Assembly: GCF_020509005.1 (NCBI RefSeq)
Contig: NC_063013.1
Coordinates: 1,054,001 to 1,118,000, forward strand
Direction: 5' to 3'
Source: Fulvia fulva
Lineage: Eukaryota > Ascomycota > Dothideomycetes > Mycosphaerellales > Mycosphaerellaceae
DNA: 64,000 nucleotides
In this document: positions 42,934 to 52,524 of the stretch, one piece after another
How positions within the stretch are numbered: the stretch's first letter is position 1
Layout of the letters: each line of letters starts with the position of its first letter
The notes under the pieces: generated by a model
The model's input: only the letters and a program-made list of their open reading frames with translations
Told to the model about the DNA's origin: nothing
Databases searched by the model: none
Position numbers and translations under genes: made by a program

Positions 42934-45626
42934 ATGGATTCATACCAAGAGAAGACAGAGGAGAAGGGAGGCAAAATCCCAATTCTTGGGAGGGACAATT
43001 GGAAGAGATGGTTCAACCTTCAGAGATACAAGATGGAGAGCCAATCAGCATTCTTTGCAATTGATGACCTAATGGAAGTGTCTTTTGACAACATCAAGGG
43101 CAAGACTCTGAAACTCCAAGAAGAGGCTACAACCAAAGAGATCCTCAATACGCCAACATGGACAAGACACAATGCAGTATGCAACTTCAGTATCCTTAGT
43201 AGGATCACAGAAGAAGATGAATTTGAGCTTGAGGGCTCATGTGAATCTGGAAGAGCTGCTGAGAAGTGGGTGTATCTCTGGAACAAGTATAGCCAGGTGC
43301 TACCAACCCATGCACATGAGCTCACAAAGCAATTTGTGACCTTTGAGATGAGTGAAGAGTTCACCATCAGATCCGCATGGATACACCTGGTTTCTCTTGG
43401 AAAAAGGATTGCTGATGTTGACCCAGAGGGTCAGCATTACAGGAAAGCTGATGTGAGGATGACCCAGCTCTTAAGCTCACTGCCACCTGACTACCATGTA
43501 GCCAGGGATACTATCATGGCTCAGCCAAAGATGGATCATGAAAGGACCTTAAAGATCCTTGAAGCTCAAGAAGCCAGGTTGGATCCCTCTAAGGCTGAGT
43601 ATGGCATGGCAGCCACCTGGGTCAAGCCCTCAGGTCTAGCAAGACCACTCTCCTGCCTTCTCTGTGAGAAGGATCATCTGATCAAGGACTGCCCTAGTTT
43701 GCCTGAGGCAAGAAAGGTCCTTAGATCTCATTCCCAACCACCATCTTCCCAGAATACAACACATGTCAAGAAGAAGAGAACTCCACCACCCACTTCAAGG
43801 AGGACACCAAGAGAGAAGTCCTCTATGGAAGAACTTAAGAAAATGGTGAAGAAACTCAGCTCTGACATGCTGTCACTCCAGAAGAACCAGGCCCAGTCTT
43901 ATACCTCTAAAGCAAAGAAGACTGGAAAAGGTTTCTCCGCCCAAGAGTCACCATGCAGCTCATCCCCAGAGACAATGTCTGATGATGATGAGTATGATGA
44001 AGTGGCTCACTCAACTGCAGAAGTCCAAGGCAAGTTCCCCTCGTCAGAGTGGTTACTTGACTCCTGTGCTTCATCCCATATGACTGACCAAAGCTGCCTC
44101 TTTAGATCTATGACTCCCTTGACAAGGAAGAAATGGATCAAAGTGGGAGGTGGGTTTTTATTGGCCACTCATATTGGGAATGCAGAGATGAGTGGGAGAG
44201 CTGGCAGAAAAGTTGTTTTGGAAGATGTCCTGCTTGTACCCAAGCTAGGAGTGAACCTGGTTTCATGGAACCAGTTTAGCAAGCAGTTTGGTGTGCAACC
44301 TCCATCATTTTCTCTTGTTTCCCCCTCTGGTGAGACTGTTGTCCAGACAAAGCTCCTTGGGGGGGTTCCATTCATTGATGAGATTTCTCCTCTCCTACAA
44401 GAACGGGCACATTACTCATCATGTGCACCACCAATGGAGAATGCCTTTGTGACTGCTCAATCAGAGACCGACCTGAAGCAGTGGGAGCTTTGGCATAGAA
44501 GATTTGCACACTTTGGGAAGAATTTGCTCCAGAATCTTCACAAGGTAACAGACTTGAAAGAACCCATTCCTATCCCTAAGGATGGCTTTCACCAGTGCAG
44601 AGTATGCTCAATAGCAAAGATGAAGAAGTACAAAGGCAAAGTTACAGAGAGAAGACCTGAAAGACTTGCCCTTGTATCTATTGACATATGTGGCCCACTA
44701 CCAATCTCAAGACTAGGATTCAAATACTGGCTTGAGATTGTTGACAACTTCTCTAGGAAGAAGTGGACCTTTCCTCTTAGGAAAAGAGAAGATGCTCCAG
44801 TTGCTCTCCAGAACTGGAAGATCAAAGCAGAGAGGAAATCATCAGCGTAGCTGAAAGCAGTAAGACTTGACAATGCAAAAGAACTTATTGCATTAGTGAA
44901 GCAGTGGGAGAAGGATTTGGGGATTGGGCTCGAGCCGACTGAGGCATACAACTCTCTACAGAATGGACTAGTTGAGAGGTCAATACAAACCTCAGAGGAC
45001 TCTATAAGGGCAATGCTTGAAGAGGCTAAAATGCCGGTTAAATTTTGGCCTGAAGTACTAGAGGCCCAAACTTATATAAGGAACAAACTGCCAAATGGCC
45101 TAGATTACGATAGGTTCAAGGTTTCACTAGATGGTGCTTTTGATGGTATCAAACCGACTATCAACCATTTGAAAGTTTGGGGATACAAAGCTGTTGTCTA
45201 TATAGACACAAGATCCTAACCTCAATAGGTAAGAAGTGACAAGCTAATGAATAGGGGTAAAGAAGCAGTGTTTATTAGGTATGTTGAAAACACAGCTAAA
45301 GCCTAGCTCTTTTGGGAACCAGACATAAGAGCTATTAAACAACACACACATGCAGACTTCTTTAAGGACCAGCCTGGAGGTGATATAAGTCTCAATGTTC
45401 CAATATTGAATCTACTAAGCAGTACACTAGCTAGGAAACCCTTAGGAAGGCCGAGGAAGAACGTATCCTTAGGACAATCTACCTACTATTCAGGCGTCTA
45501 TTAAAGTACCCCCGAAGAAGATTAGCTAATTAAGAGCCCTAAAGTCGCTTAGTCGAGAAAGCTATTTGTACAACTCCCCTAACCTTTAGAGAACGTAGGG
45601 GAGTTTTAGAAAATCGATCAGCTAAT
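42934..45626 (+). pseudogene. Copia gag-pol, 5' part (gag, protease, integrase)
   Basis: ATG 42934 (MDSYQEKTEEKGG) opens 638 sense codons to TAG 44848-44850. After this stop the same frame continues to TAA 45217-45219, so the first break is a single nonsense change. Gag contains a UBN2-like region (DNWKRWFNLQRYKM) and a CCHC-type knuckle CLLCEKDHLIKDC near 43655. The protease site reads LLDSCASSHMT near 44050; most Copia proteases have DSGAS, so Cys replaces Gly. The GAG-pre-integrase HHCC is H..RRFAH near 44493 and CRVC near 44600. The integrase triad is Asp in IDICGP, Asp in RLDNAKEL and Glu in NGLVERS, all present. The reading is interrupted by Gypsy C1 at 45627. Confidence 0.85.
45622..45626 (+). 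repeat. Target-site duplication of Gypsy C1 (left)
   Basis: CTAAT, repeated at 51921-51925. Confidence 0.9.
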
Positions 45627-46146
45627 TGTCATGGTCTCCCCACAGAGAGTACAGAAGGTGGGGACAGAAGAGCCTCAGAGTGCTCAGAAGTCGTCAAGAA
45701 GTGACAGTCCAGCTTGGTGTGTGAGCGCCAAGAATCACATGCCCCGCAACATTCACTACGGGACCCAGCCCTCCAAATTCACCCCTCTACCAAACCTTGA
45801 CAGATTCACTTCGGCTCGTGACTGTGTGACTCACGGCACTCCCGCGAGCACCCGCGACTGCGCTGGACCCTGGAAGAAGCACGTGGAAGACTCGGAACGT
45901 AGGGCAGGTTGGAATAAGGTTTTGAGCAAAGCTGCTGAGCGCGGCTTCGCACGGGTTAGCCCTGTTGATGCGGGGACACGCACTCGCGAGGGTCGCGTAT
46001 AAATATCTGGCCTTCCCCAGGCCTCTCTTGCTTCCTTCGTCTTTTGTTTTGTGTAGCAATCATACCATACCCTTTTGCATCTGCACTTCGCACCTGCATT
46101 CTCGCTTTCACCCTTGCATCTCACAGGCCAGGCTCTCGCCCTGACA
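45627..46146 (+). repeat. 5' LTR of Gypsy C1
   Basis: 520 bp, TGTCA at the start and TGACA at the end (5-bp inverted ends). It contains a TATA box at 45998-46005 and a frame of 123 codons that, in the 3' LTR of C2, forms the end of pol. Confidence 0.93.
45998..46005 (+). promoter_or_regulatory. TATA box in the 5' LTR of Gypsy C1
   Basis: TATAAATA, 149 bases before the LTR end. Equivalent boxes are at 51772-51779, 52334-52341 and 58105-58112. The predicted self-priming start (46039) is 41 bases downstream. Confidence 0.7.
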
Positions 46147-46148
46147 TC

Positions 46149-46157
46149 ACAAAAGAC
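46149..46157 (+). other. Putative self-priming primer-binding site of Gypsy C1
   Basis: ACAAAAGAC begins 2 nt after the 5' LTR and is the exact reverse complement of GTCTTTTGT at 46039-46047, downstream of the TATA box. The site of a tRNA-primed element, normally starting TGG, is absent. Confidence 0.55.
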
Positions 46158-46188
46158 CAACAAACCGTCAACCACTCGAGTCATCCTC

Positions 46189-47349
46189 ATGGGTGACCAC
46201 GCCACCGATAGAGGTGTCAACCTCGACAACCAAGACACTCCATTCCACTTCAGTGAGTGGACTGACATCCCCTTCTCGAACGCCGCTGCCTTCGGTGCCT
46301 GGGCAAACGCCAACCCCGACACCGCCTACGCTCTCATCAACCGCACCGTCTCCTCTTTCCGCGAGACCGCCCAGCAGGTCGAGCAAGCAAACAACCAAGC
46401 AACATACCTTCAAGGTATTGTGAACACCTTCCAGAACCTCGCCCCGCACGCCGACGACAACCGCCGCCAGCACTTCTCCAAGAAGGTCAACGACCCAGAC
46501 GAGTTCGACGGCAACAAGAGCAAGTTTGAGGCATTTGAGACACAGCTCACCATCAAGCTGTTGGCTAATGCCGACCACTTTCCGCAAGAGAAGGACAAAG
46601 TCACGTACGTCTTCTCCCTCCTTCGGGGAGACGCCGCGGCTCAGGTACAACACTACATCGACAACGCCACGCAGACTATCGGCTGCCCGGACGTCCTCAC
46701 CTTGATGCAGGACCTCCGTGCTGCCTTTGGTGATCCAGACCGTAGAGCCACCGCCCAGAACGCCATCCACAACCTCCTCCAGAAGAACAAGAGCTTCGCC
46801 GAGTACCTCGCGGCCTTCAACCGCGACATCGGGTTCACCGGCTACAACGAAGAGACCAAGAAGAGCACTCTCCGCCGTGGTTTGTCAGCAGAGCTTCTTC
46901 GAGCCCTCGAGGACAAGGACGTCGGTGCTATGAGCTTCCGTGAGCTCGTCGAGACCTGCCAGCGCCTCGACTCCAACATGAAACACACCGCCTCTCTCCT
47001 CGCTTCCCGTTCTCAAGGTCGTCAGCCTCGTGGTCCCGGAAGCCACTTCGCTGCTCCACTAGGCGCCGCCGCTCCTACGGCTCTCCCTCCCGTCTCTGTA
47101 GGTGACGCTATGGATCTCAGCGCTGGTGCCGCCGTCCCTCGAGTCCAGGGCCTCGTCAACGGTAAGCTCACTCCCGAAGAGAAGCTTCGCCGTCGCCAGG
47201 CCGGACTCTGCACCTACTGCGGCGGTCCAGGCCACATCGCAGCCAACTGTCCGCAGCTCGCTGCCCGTAACGCCCGCAACCCGGTTCGCGGCGCTGTCGG
47301 CGCTATCGAGCCTGCTCCTGCTGCTCCCGCTGAGCAGGAAAAAGCCTAG
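46189..47349 (+). CDS. Gypsy C1 gag
   Basis: Gag is the structural protein that packages the retrotransposon RNA into particles. The first ATG after the LTR is 46189 (MGDHATDRG), giving 386 residues; the frame is open upstream into the LTR without an ATG. The capsid part (residues about 95-230) has FDGNKSKFEAFETQL, then VTYVFSLLRGDAAAQV and FAEYLAAFNRDIGF, typical of Ty3/Gypsy gag. One CCHC knuckle, CTYCGGPGHIAANC, lies near residue 341. The end is Ala/Pro-rich. TAG 47347-47349 overlaps the pol frame by 16 bases. Compared with C2 one residue differs (His/Pro in ADxFPQ). It appears functional. Confidence 0.9.
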   Translation: MGDHATDRGVNLDNQDTPFHFSEWTDIPFSNAAAFGAWANANPDTAYALINRTVSSFRETAQQVEQANNQATYLQGIVNTFQNLAPHADDNRRQHFSKKVNDPDEFDGNKSKFEAFETQLTIKLLANADHFPQEKDKVTYVFSLLRGDAAAQVQHYIDNATQTIGCPDVLTLMQDLRAAFGDPDRRATAQNAIHNLLQKNKSFAEYLAAFNRDIGFTGYNEETKKSTLRRGLSAELLRALEDKDVGAMSFRELVETCQRLDSNMKHTASLLASRSQGRQPRGPGSHFAAPLGAAAPTALPPVSVGDAMDLSAGAAVPRVQGLVNGKLTPEEKLRRRQAGLCTYCGGPGHIAANCPQLAARNARNPVRGAVGAIEPAPAAPAEQEKA

Positions 47350-50300
47350 GTCTTCCTCATCGACGCGATGAAGACCAAGAACAACGTTTACCGAAAGTGA
47401 AGAGAGGAAAGAAGTTGAGGATCAATACAGCACAGCTAGACCTGTACGACGAGACGGGCAAGGACCACGCTTGCAAACCGTTCGTCACGAATGTAAATAT
47501 CGGCTCAAAGAAACTCTCTTCTTCCAATCTCACTCTCATGGACACTGGCGCACTAGGCGAGTCTTTTATGGACTATAAACTCGCGACCTCTCTCAACCTC
47601 GAACCCCAGGAACTGAAGTACCCTCGCACCCTTGAACTCTTTGACGGCACGGAGACTACCACTGGTAAGATTACTCATGTTGTACACACGTCAATCACCC
47701 TCGGAGGCAAGCGTATGTCGATCACCAGCTTCCTTACGTCCCTACCGCATCAGAAGTTTATCCTCGGCCTCCCCTGGTTCAGACGACACCGACCTATCAT
47801 CGACTGGACTTCCCTTACTGTCAGCTTCCCTCCAGAAGTTCCTCCGGCACCTCCGCCTTCTCCGCCGCCTCAGCGCGGTCCTGAGTATACCAAGATCTTC
47901 CAGGTGAACGCCGCTGCCTTCACCACTGCTGCTAAGCAGCCCAAAGCTCAAGTCTTCGCCGCCTCTCTCCGCGATATCGACATCGCCCTCGAGAAGCTCG
48001 ACAAGAAGCGTACACCTACCGACCCTGCTACGAAGGTCCCTCCTTGGGCACACCACATCCTCCACGTATTCGATGCTAAAGCCGCAGACGAGCTGCCTCC
48101 TCATCGCCCTCACGACCACAAGATTGAGCTAGAAGAAGGTGCAGAGACACCGTTCGGACCGTTATATTCCATGTCCCGAGAAGAGCTTATCGTCCTCAAG
48201 AGATACCTCGAAGAGAACCTAAAGAAGGGGTTCATTCGAGCGAGCCGTTCCAGCGCTGGCAGTCCCGTCATGTTCGTCAAGAAGCCCGGCGGTGGTCTAC
48301 GCTTCTGCGTAGACTACCGAGGCTTGAACGCTGTTACAAAGAAGAACCGCTACCCAATACCGTTGATTCAGGAGACGCTCGAGCGCCTCTCTAAGGCCAA
48401 GTACTTCACCAAGCTCGATGTCATCGCTGCGTTCAACAAGTTACGAATGGCAGAAGGACACGAGTATCTCACAGCCTTCCGTACTCGCTACGGGCTGTTC
48501 GAGTCGCTCGTTATGCCCTTCGGCGTTTGTAACGGGCCTAGTACCTTCCAGAACTTCATTAACGACATCCTTCAGGAGTTCCTCGATCAGTTCTGCACTG
48601 CCTACATCGACGACATCCTAGTCTACAGCGAGACCAAGGAGGAGCACCGCGAGCACGTCTGTAAGGTCCTTCAGAAGCTCGCAGACGCCGGCTTGCAGCT
48701 CGACATCGACAAGTGCGAGTTTGAGAAGACCGAAGTCAAGTTCCTTGGTTTGATCATTACCGCAGACGGCATCAAGATGGACCAAGAGAAGATCGACGCT
48801 ATCGTCGAATGGGATGCTCCTACGAACGTCAAAGAGGTCCAGGGTTTCCTAGGCTTTGCCAACTTCTACCGCCGCTTCATCCACGCATTTTCGGGCGTGG
48901 TACGCCCTTTGACGAAGCTCACGCGCAAGGGTGAGAAGTTCGCCTGGACCGACGAATGCCAGGAGGCTTTTGACTTGCTCAAAGCGAAGTTTGTTGAGAA
49001 CCCGCTTCTACGGCACTTCGATTTCGAACTGGAGACCCGTGTAGAGACCGACGCATCCGACGGCGTGGTGGGCGGTGTCCTGCTACAACGCCGCTCGCCT
49101 GAATCCCCCTGGTTACCTGTCGCCTTCCTCTCCAAGAAGATGACCGCCACGGAGTGTAACTACGAGATCTACGACAAGGAGCTTCTCGCCATCGTCAAAG
49201 CTTTCGAAGAGTGGCGCCCCGAGCTCGAAGGCTCTGCTATGCCCGTCCAAGTAAGCTCCGACCATAAGAACCTCGTCTACTTTATGAAGAGCAAGCTGCT
49301 CAATCGTCGCCAGGCCCGCTGGAGCGAGTTCCTCTCCCGGTTCAACTTCGTGATCTCGTACACGCCCGGCAAGGCCAACTCGATGGCCGACGCCCTTACC
49401 CGCCGCCCTGGTGACTCTCCAGTTGATCGAAGAGGGGGCCGGCAAATCGCAGGGCAACAAGTCATCAAAGAGCACAACCTCTCTTCCGAGCTTCGAGAGT
49501 ACCTATCGAACGGCCAGCCTACGCTCGCCGCTTCCTTTGCTACTCTCGTGCTCGCTCCTGCCTACCTTGACGAGAGTGACGATGAATCCGAGCCTGAAGA
49601 ATACGCCTCGGACGCTGAGGACTTGAACGACGATGAAGAGGGCTCAGTAACGACCGACGGCTCATCCGAATCAGACTTTGAGGGGTTTGATAATGAGGAG
49701 CAGCCCGAAGGCATCATGGCACGAGTACGAACAGCGTACGATGCCGACATAGACGCCCAAGAGTTAGTTCAGGCCCTTGAATCTGGCGCGAGGACATTCC
49801 CGGGCTTCTCGCTGTCCGAGTGCGAGCTCCAGGGAGGTGTCGTCTACTTCCGTAAGAAGCTTTACGTACCGCAGCCCGAAGGCTCTAATATCCGAGCTGA
49901 GATTCTTCAAATCATCCACGACTCCGCCTCTGGGGGTCACCCAGGCGTAGCCAAGACCCACAAGCTCCTCGCTAGGTATTACTGGTGGCCGCATTCCTGG
50001 AAGGACGTCCGCCGCTACGTGCTGAACTGCGCTGCTTGCCGAAGAGCCAAAGCTAACCGCCACCGTCCCCACGGTCTCTTGCACCCTCTCCCGGCTCCTG
50101 ATCGTCCGTGGAAGCACATCACTATGGACTTTATCACCGATCTTCCTCACGGCAAGACCTTCAGCGGCGTGAAAGCAAAGGCCCTTCTAGTGATCGTGGA
50201 CCGTCACTCCAAGGACCGGTACATGATCCCGTGCTGGAGCATGACCGCAAAGGAGACTGCTCGCTTGTTCTACGAATTCGTCTGGCGCTTTCAAGGCCTC

Positions 50301-51575
50301 CCGGATAGCATCACCTCTGACAGAGGCACCCAGTTCATCTCGCACTTCTGGAAGCGTCTGTGTGCTATCCTAGGCATCAAGCATAACCTCTCGACCAGTT
50401 TTCAGCCACAGACCGACGGCCAGACCGAAATTACGAACGCTATCCTCGAGCAGGTCCTTCGTTGCTTCGTCGACTACCACCAGAAGGATTGGCCTCAGCA
50501 TATCCCTGCGGTGGAGTTCGCTACTCGTAACTGGGACTCGGAGACTACTGGCTACTCTCCCTTCTATACTACGAGAGGTTACCACCCTCGTACAGGCATG
50601 GAACCAGAAGAACCTCTCCCGCCTACCGAAGACGCAAACGAGCAAGCAGCAGACGAGTTCGCTACTATGCTCTCACAGATCCATGAAGAAGTTCACGACG
50701 AGATGGTGTACGCACAAGCAATCTACGAGGATCAAGCCAATCGTCGTCGCCAGCCAGCTCCCGACTACCAAGTAGGCGATATGGTCTACCTCAACTCCAA
50801 GAACATCAAGACAGACCGCCCCTCCAAGAAGCTGAACTGGAAGAACCTAGGTCCTTTTGAGATCACCGAGCGTATCAGTTCACACGCCTACCGTCTAGCT
50901 CTTCCTGCGAACATAAAGATCCACGACGTCTTCCATCCCGTACGCCTTCGGCCGTCGGCTGAGGACCCATTCCCGAACCAAAACCAAGACATGCCAGGTC
51001 CTCCCGATGAAGTAGAAGTCGACGAGCCTGTTAACCTACCTTCTGACGACTATGCCGTCCGCAAGATCCGGGGAATCCGCGTAGAGCCCAACGACGTTGA
51101 AGGACTACCGCCGATCAAGTATGAAGTCGAATGGCAAGGTTGCCCTGAGTGGGATACCTCATGGGAACCTATCCAACATATCATCTTCAATCGTCAAGCA
51201 ATCGAAGAATACCACGCCCGCGCAGACGGCCCAGAAGTCAACATCGGCAGGCTCTTCGAATCTGAGCTCTTCGACGGGGCTTACCAATGGTGTATCGACC
51301 ATGACATCAGGCCTAGGCCTGGTACTGAAGCTGAACATCCTCGATATGTGGAACTACTACGGCTTCGTAGGAACTCAGCTTTGTTCGGGGGGGCTACTGT
51401 CATGGTCTCCCCACAGAGTGTACAGAAGGTGGGGACAGAAGAGTCTCAGAGCGCTCAGAAGTCGTCAAGAAGTGACAGTCCAGCTTGGTGTGTGAACGCC
51501 AAGAATCACATGCCCCGCAACATTCACTACGGGACCCAGCCCTCCAGATTAGTGACAGTCCAGCTTGGTGTGTGA
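47334..51575 (+). CDS. Gypsy C1 pol (protease, RT, RNase H, integrase, chromodomain)
   Basis: The pol frame is -1 relative to gag and opens at 47334. The first in-frame ATG lies inside the protease motif, so translation should be by frameshifting from gag. Counting residues from codon 47397: protease DTGA 49-52, reverse transcriptase from about 285 (FVKKPGGGLRFCVDYRGLN) with YIDD 403-406, RNase H VETDASD near 545, integrase zinc finger from His841, catalytic triad Asp911, Asp975, Glu1011 (spacing 35 between the last two) and a chromodomain at about 1221-1275 ending DTSWEP. The frame runs into the 3' LTR and stops at 51575 because of the 80-bp duplication there. All catalytic residues are intact, so it is probably active or recently active. 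Confidence 0.92.
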   Translation, partial: AGKSLGLPHRRDEDQEQRLPKVKRGKKLRINTAQLDLYDETGKDHACKPFVTNVNIGSKKLSSSNLTLMDTGALGESFMDYKLATSLNLEPQELKYPRTLELFDGTETTTGKITHVVHTSITLGGKRMSITSFLTSLPHQKFILGLPWFRRHRPIIDWTSLTVSFPPEVPPAPPPSPPPQRGPEYTKIFQVNAAAFTTAAKQPKAQVFAASLRDIDIALEKLDKKRTPTDPATKVPPWAHHILHVFDAKAADELPPHRPHDHKIELEEGAETPFGPLYSMSREELIVLKRYLEENLKKGFIRASRSSAGSPVMFVKKPGGGLRFCVDYRGLNAVTKKNRYPIPLIQETLERLSKAKYFTKLDVIAAFNKLRMAEGHEYLTAFRTRYGLFESLVMPFGVCNGPSTFQNFINDILQEFLDQFCTAYIDDILVYSETKEEHREHVCKVLQKLADAGLQLDIDKCEFEKTEVKFLGLIITADGIKMDQEKIDAIVEWDAPTNVKEVQGFLGFANFYRRFIHAFSGVVRPLTKLTRKGEKFAWTDECQEAFDLLKAKFVENPLLRHFDFELETRVETDASDGVVGGVLLQRRSPESPWLPVAFLSKKMTATECNYEIYDKELLAIVKAFEEWRPELEGSAMPVQVSSDHKNLVYFMKSKLLNRRQARWSEFLSRFNFVISYTPGKANSMADALTRRPGDSPVDRRGGRQIAGQQVIKEHNLSSELREYLSNGQPTLAASFATLVLAPAYLDESDDESEPEEYASDAEDLNDDEEGSVTTDGSSESDFEGFDNEEQPEGIMARVRTAYDADIDAQELVQALESGARTFPGFSLSECELQGGVVYFRKKLYVPQPEGSNIRAEILQIIHDSASGGHPGVAKTHKLLARYYWWPHSWKDVRRYVLNCAACRRAKANRHRPHGLLHPLPAPDRPWKHITMDFITDLPHGKTFSGVKAKALLVIVDRHSKDRYMIPCWSMTAKETARLFYEFVWRFQGLPDSITSDRGTQFISHFWKRLCAILGIKHNLSTSFQPQTDGQTEITNAILEQVLRCFVDYHQKDWPQHIPAVEFATRNWDSETTGYSPFYTTRGYHPRTGMEPEEPLPPTEDANEQAADEFATMLSQIHEEVHDEMVYAQAIYEDQANRRRQPAPDYQVGDMVYLNSKNIKTDRPSKKLNWKNLGPFEITERISSHAYRLALPANIKIHDVFHPVRLRPSAEDPFPNQNQDMPGPPDEVEVDEPVNLPSDDYAVRKIRGIRVEPNDVEGLPPIKYEVEWQGCPEWDTSWEPIQHIIFNRQAIEEYHARADGPEVNIGRLFESELFDGAYQWCIDHDIRPRPGTEAEHPRYVELLRLRRNSALFGGATVMVSPQSVQKVGTEESQSAQKSSRSDSPAWCVNAKNHMPRNIHYGTQPSRLVTVQLGV

Positions 51576-51920
51576 GCGCCAAGAATCACATGCCCCGCAA
51601 CATTCACTACGGGACCCAGCCCTCCAAATTCACCCCTCTACCAAACCTTGAAGCACGTGGAAGACTCGGATCGTAGGGCAGGTTGGAATAAGGTTTTGAG
51701 CAAAGCTGCTGAGCGCGGCTTCGCACGGGTTAGCCCTGTTGATGCGGGGACACGCACTCGCGAGGGTCGCATATAAATATCTGGCCTTCCCCAGGCCTCT
51801 CTTGCTTCCTTCGTCTTTTGTTTTGTGTAGCAATCATACCATACCCTTTTGCATCTGCACTTCGCACCTGCATTCTCGCTTTCACCCTTGCATCTCACAG
51901 GCCAGGCTCTCGCCCTGACA
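51398..51920 (+). repeat. 3' LTR of Gypsy C1, rearranged
   Basis: 523 bp. An 80-bp block is duplicated in tandem (51472-51551 and 51552-51631) and 77 bp found in the other three C LTRs are missing after about 51649. The TATA box is at 51772-51779. Confidence 0.9.
51472..51631 (+). repeat. 80-bp tandem duplication within the 3' LTR of C1
   Basis: Two adjacent units beginning GTGACAGTCCAGCTTGG. The other C LTRs have one unit. The units differ at one or two bases (GTGAACGCC versus GTGAGCGCC). Confidence 0.85.
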
Positions 51921-51962
51921 CTAATTAAGAGAAGCTCCCTAGATCCCTAGGAAATAGACATT
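51921..51962 (+). other. Copia sequence between the two nested Gypsy elements
   Basis: 42 bases of Copia DNA: the C1 right duplication CTAAT (51921-51925), 32 unduplicated bases, then the C2 left duplication ACATT (51958-51962). Confidence 0.85.
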
Positions 51963-52482
51963 TGTCATGGTCTCCCCACAGAGTGTACAGAAGGTGGGGA
52001 CAGAAGAGCCTCAGAGTGCTCAGAAGTCGTCAAGAAGTGACAGTCCAGCTTGGTGTGTGAGCGCCAAGAATCACATGCCCCGCAACATTCGCTACGGGAC
52101 CCAGCCCTCCAAATTCACCCCTCTACCAAACCTTGACAGATTCACTTCGGCTCGTGACTGTGTGACTCACGGCACTCCCGCGAGCACCCGCGACTGCGCT
52201 GGACCCTGGAAGAAGCACGTGGAAGACTCGGAACGTAGGGCAGGTTGGAATAAGGTTTTGAGCAAAGCTGCTGAGCGCGGCTTCGCACGGGTTAGCCCTG
52301 TTGATGCGGGGACACGCACTCGCGAGGGTCGCGTATAAATATCTGGCCTTCCCCAGGCCTCTCTTGCTTTCTTCGTCTTTTGTTTTGTGTAGCAATCATA
52401 CCATACCCTTTTGCATCTGCACTTCGCACCTGCATTCTCGCTTTCACCCTTGCATCTCACAGGCCAGGCTCTCGCCCTGACA
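51963..52482 (+). repeat. 5' LTR of Gypsy C2
   Basis: 520 bp with TATA box at 52334-52341 and the self-complementary GTCTTTTGT at 52375-52383. Confidence 0.93.
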
Positions 52483-52484
52483 TC

Positions 52485-52493
52485 ACAAAAGAC
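52485..52493 (+). other. Putative self-priming primer-binding site of Gypsy C2
   Basis: ACAAAAGAC, 2 nt inside the LTR, complementary to 52375-52383. Same arrangement as in C1. Confidence 0.55.
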
Positions 52494-52524
52494 CAACAAA
52501 CCGTCAACCACTCGAGTCATCCTC

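Larger units (their letters stand above)
45627..51920 (+). mobile_element. Gypsy C1, nearly intact chromodomain LTR retrotransposon, 6294 bp
   Basis: LTRs lie at 45627-46146 (520 bp) and 51398-51920 (523 bp), with target duplication CTAAT. Gag and pol are open. There is no RIP-like depletion of CA/TG, unlike the DNA around it. The interior is almost identical to C2 at 51963-58253, with a constant offset of 6336 bp. The two LTRs of C1 differ by an 80-bp duplication and a 77-bp deletion in the 3' copy plus a few substitutions. Confidence 0.95.

Noticed and set aside
45631..46002. 123-codon frame inside the 5' LTR of C1, repeated in C2
   Set aside because: It is not an independent gene; it is the same frame that continues pol in the 3' LTR and has no separate expression signal upstream.
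46168..46770. 200-codon minus-strand frame, repeated at 52504-53106
   Set aside because: It is antisense to gag in both Gypsy C copies, and its conservation follows from the near identity of the elements.
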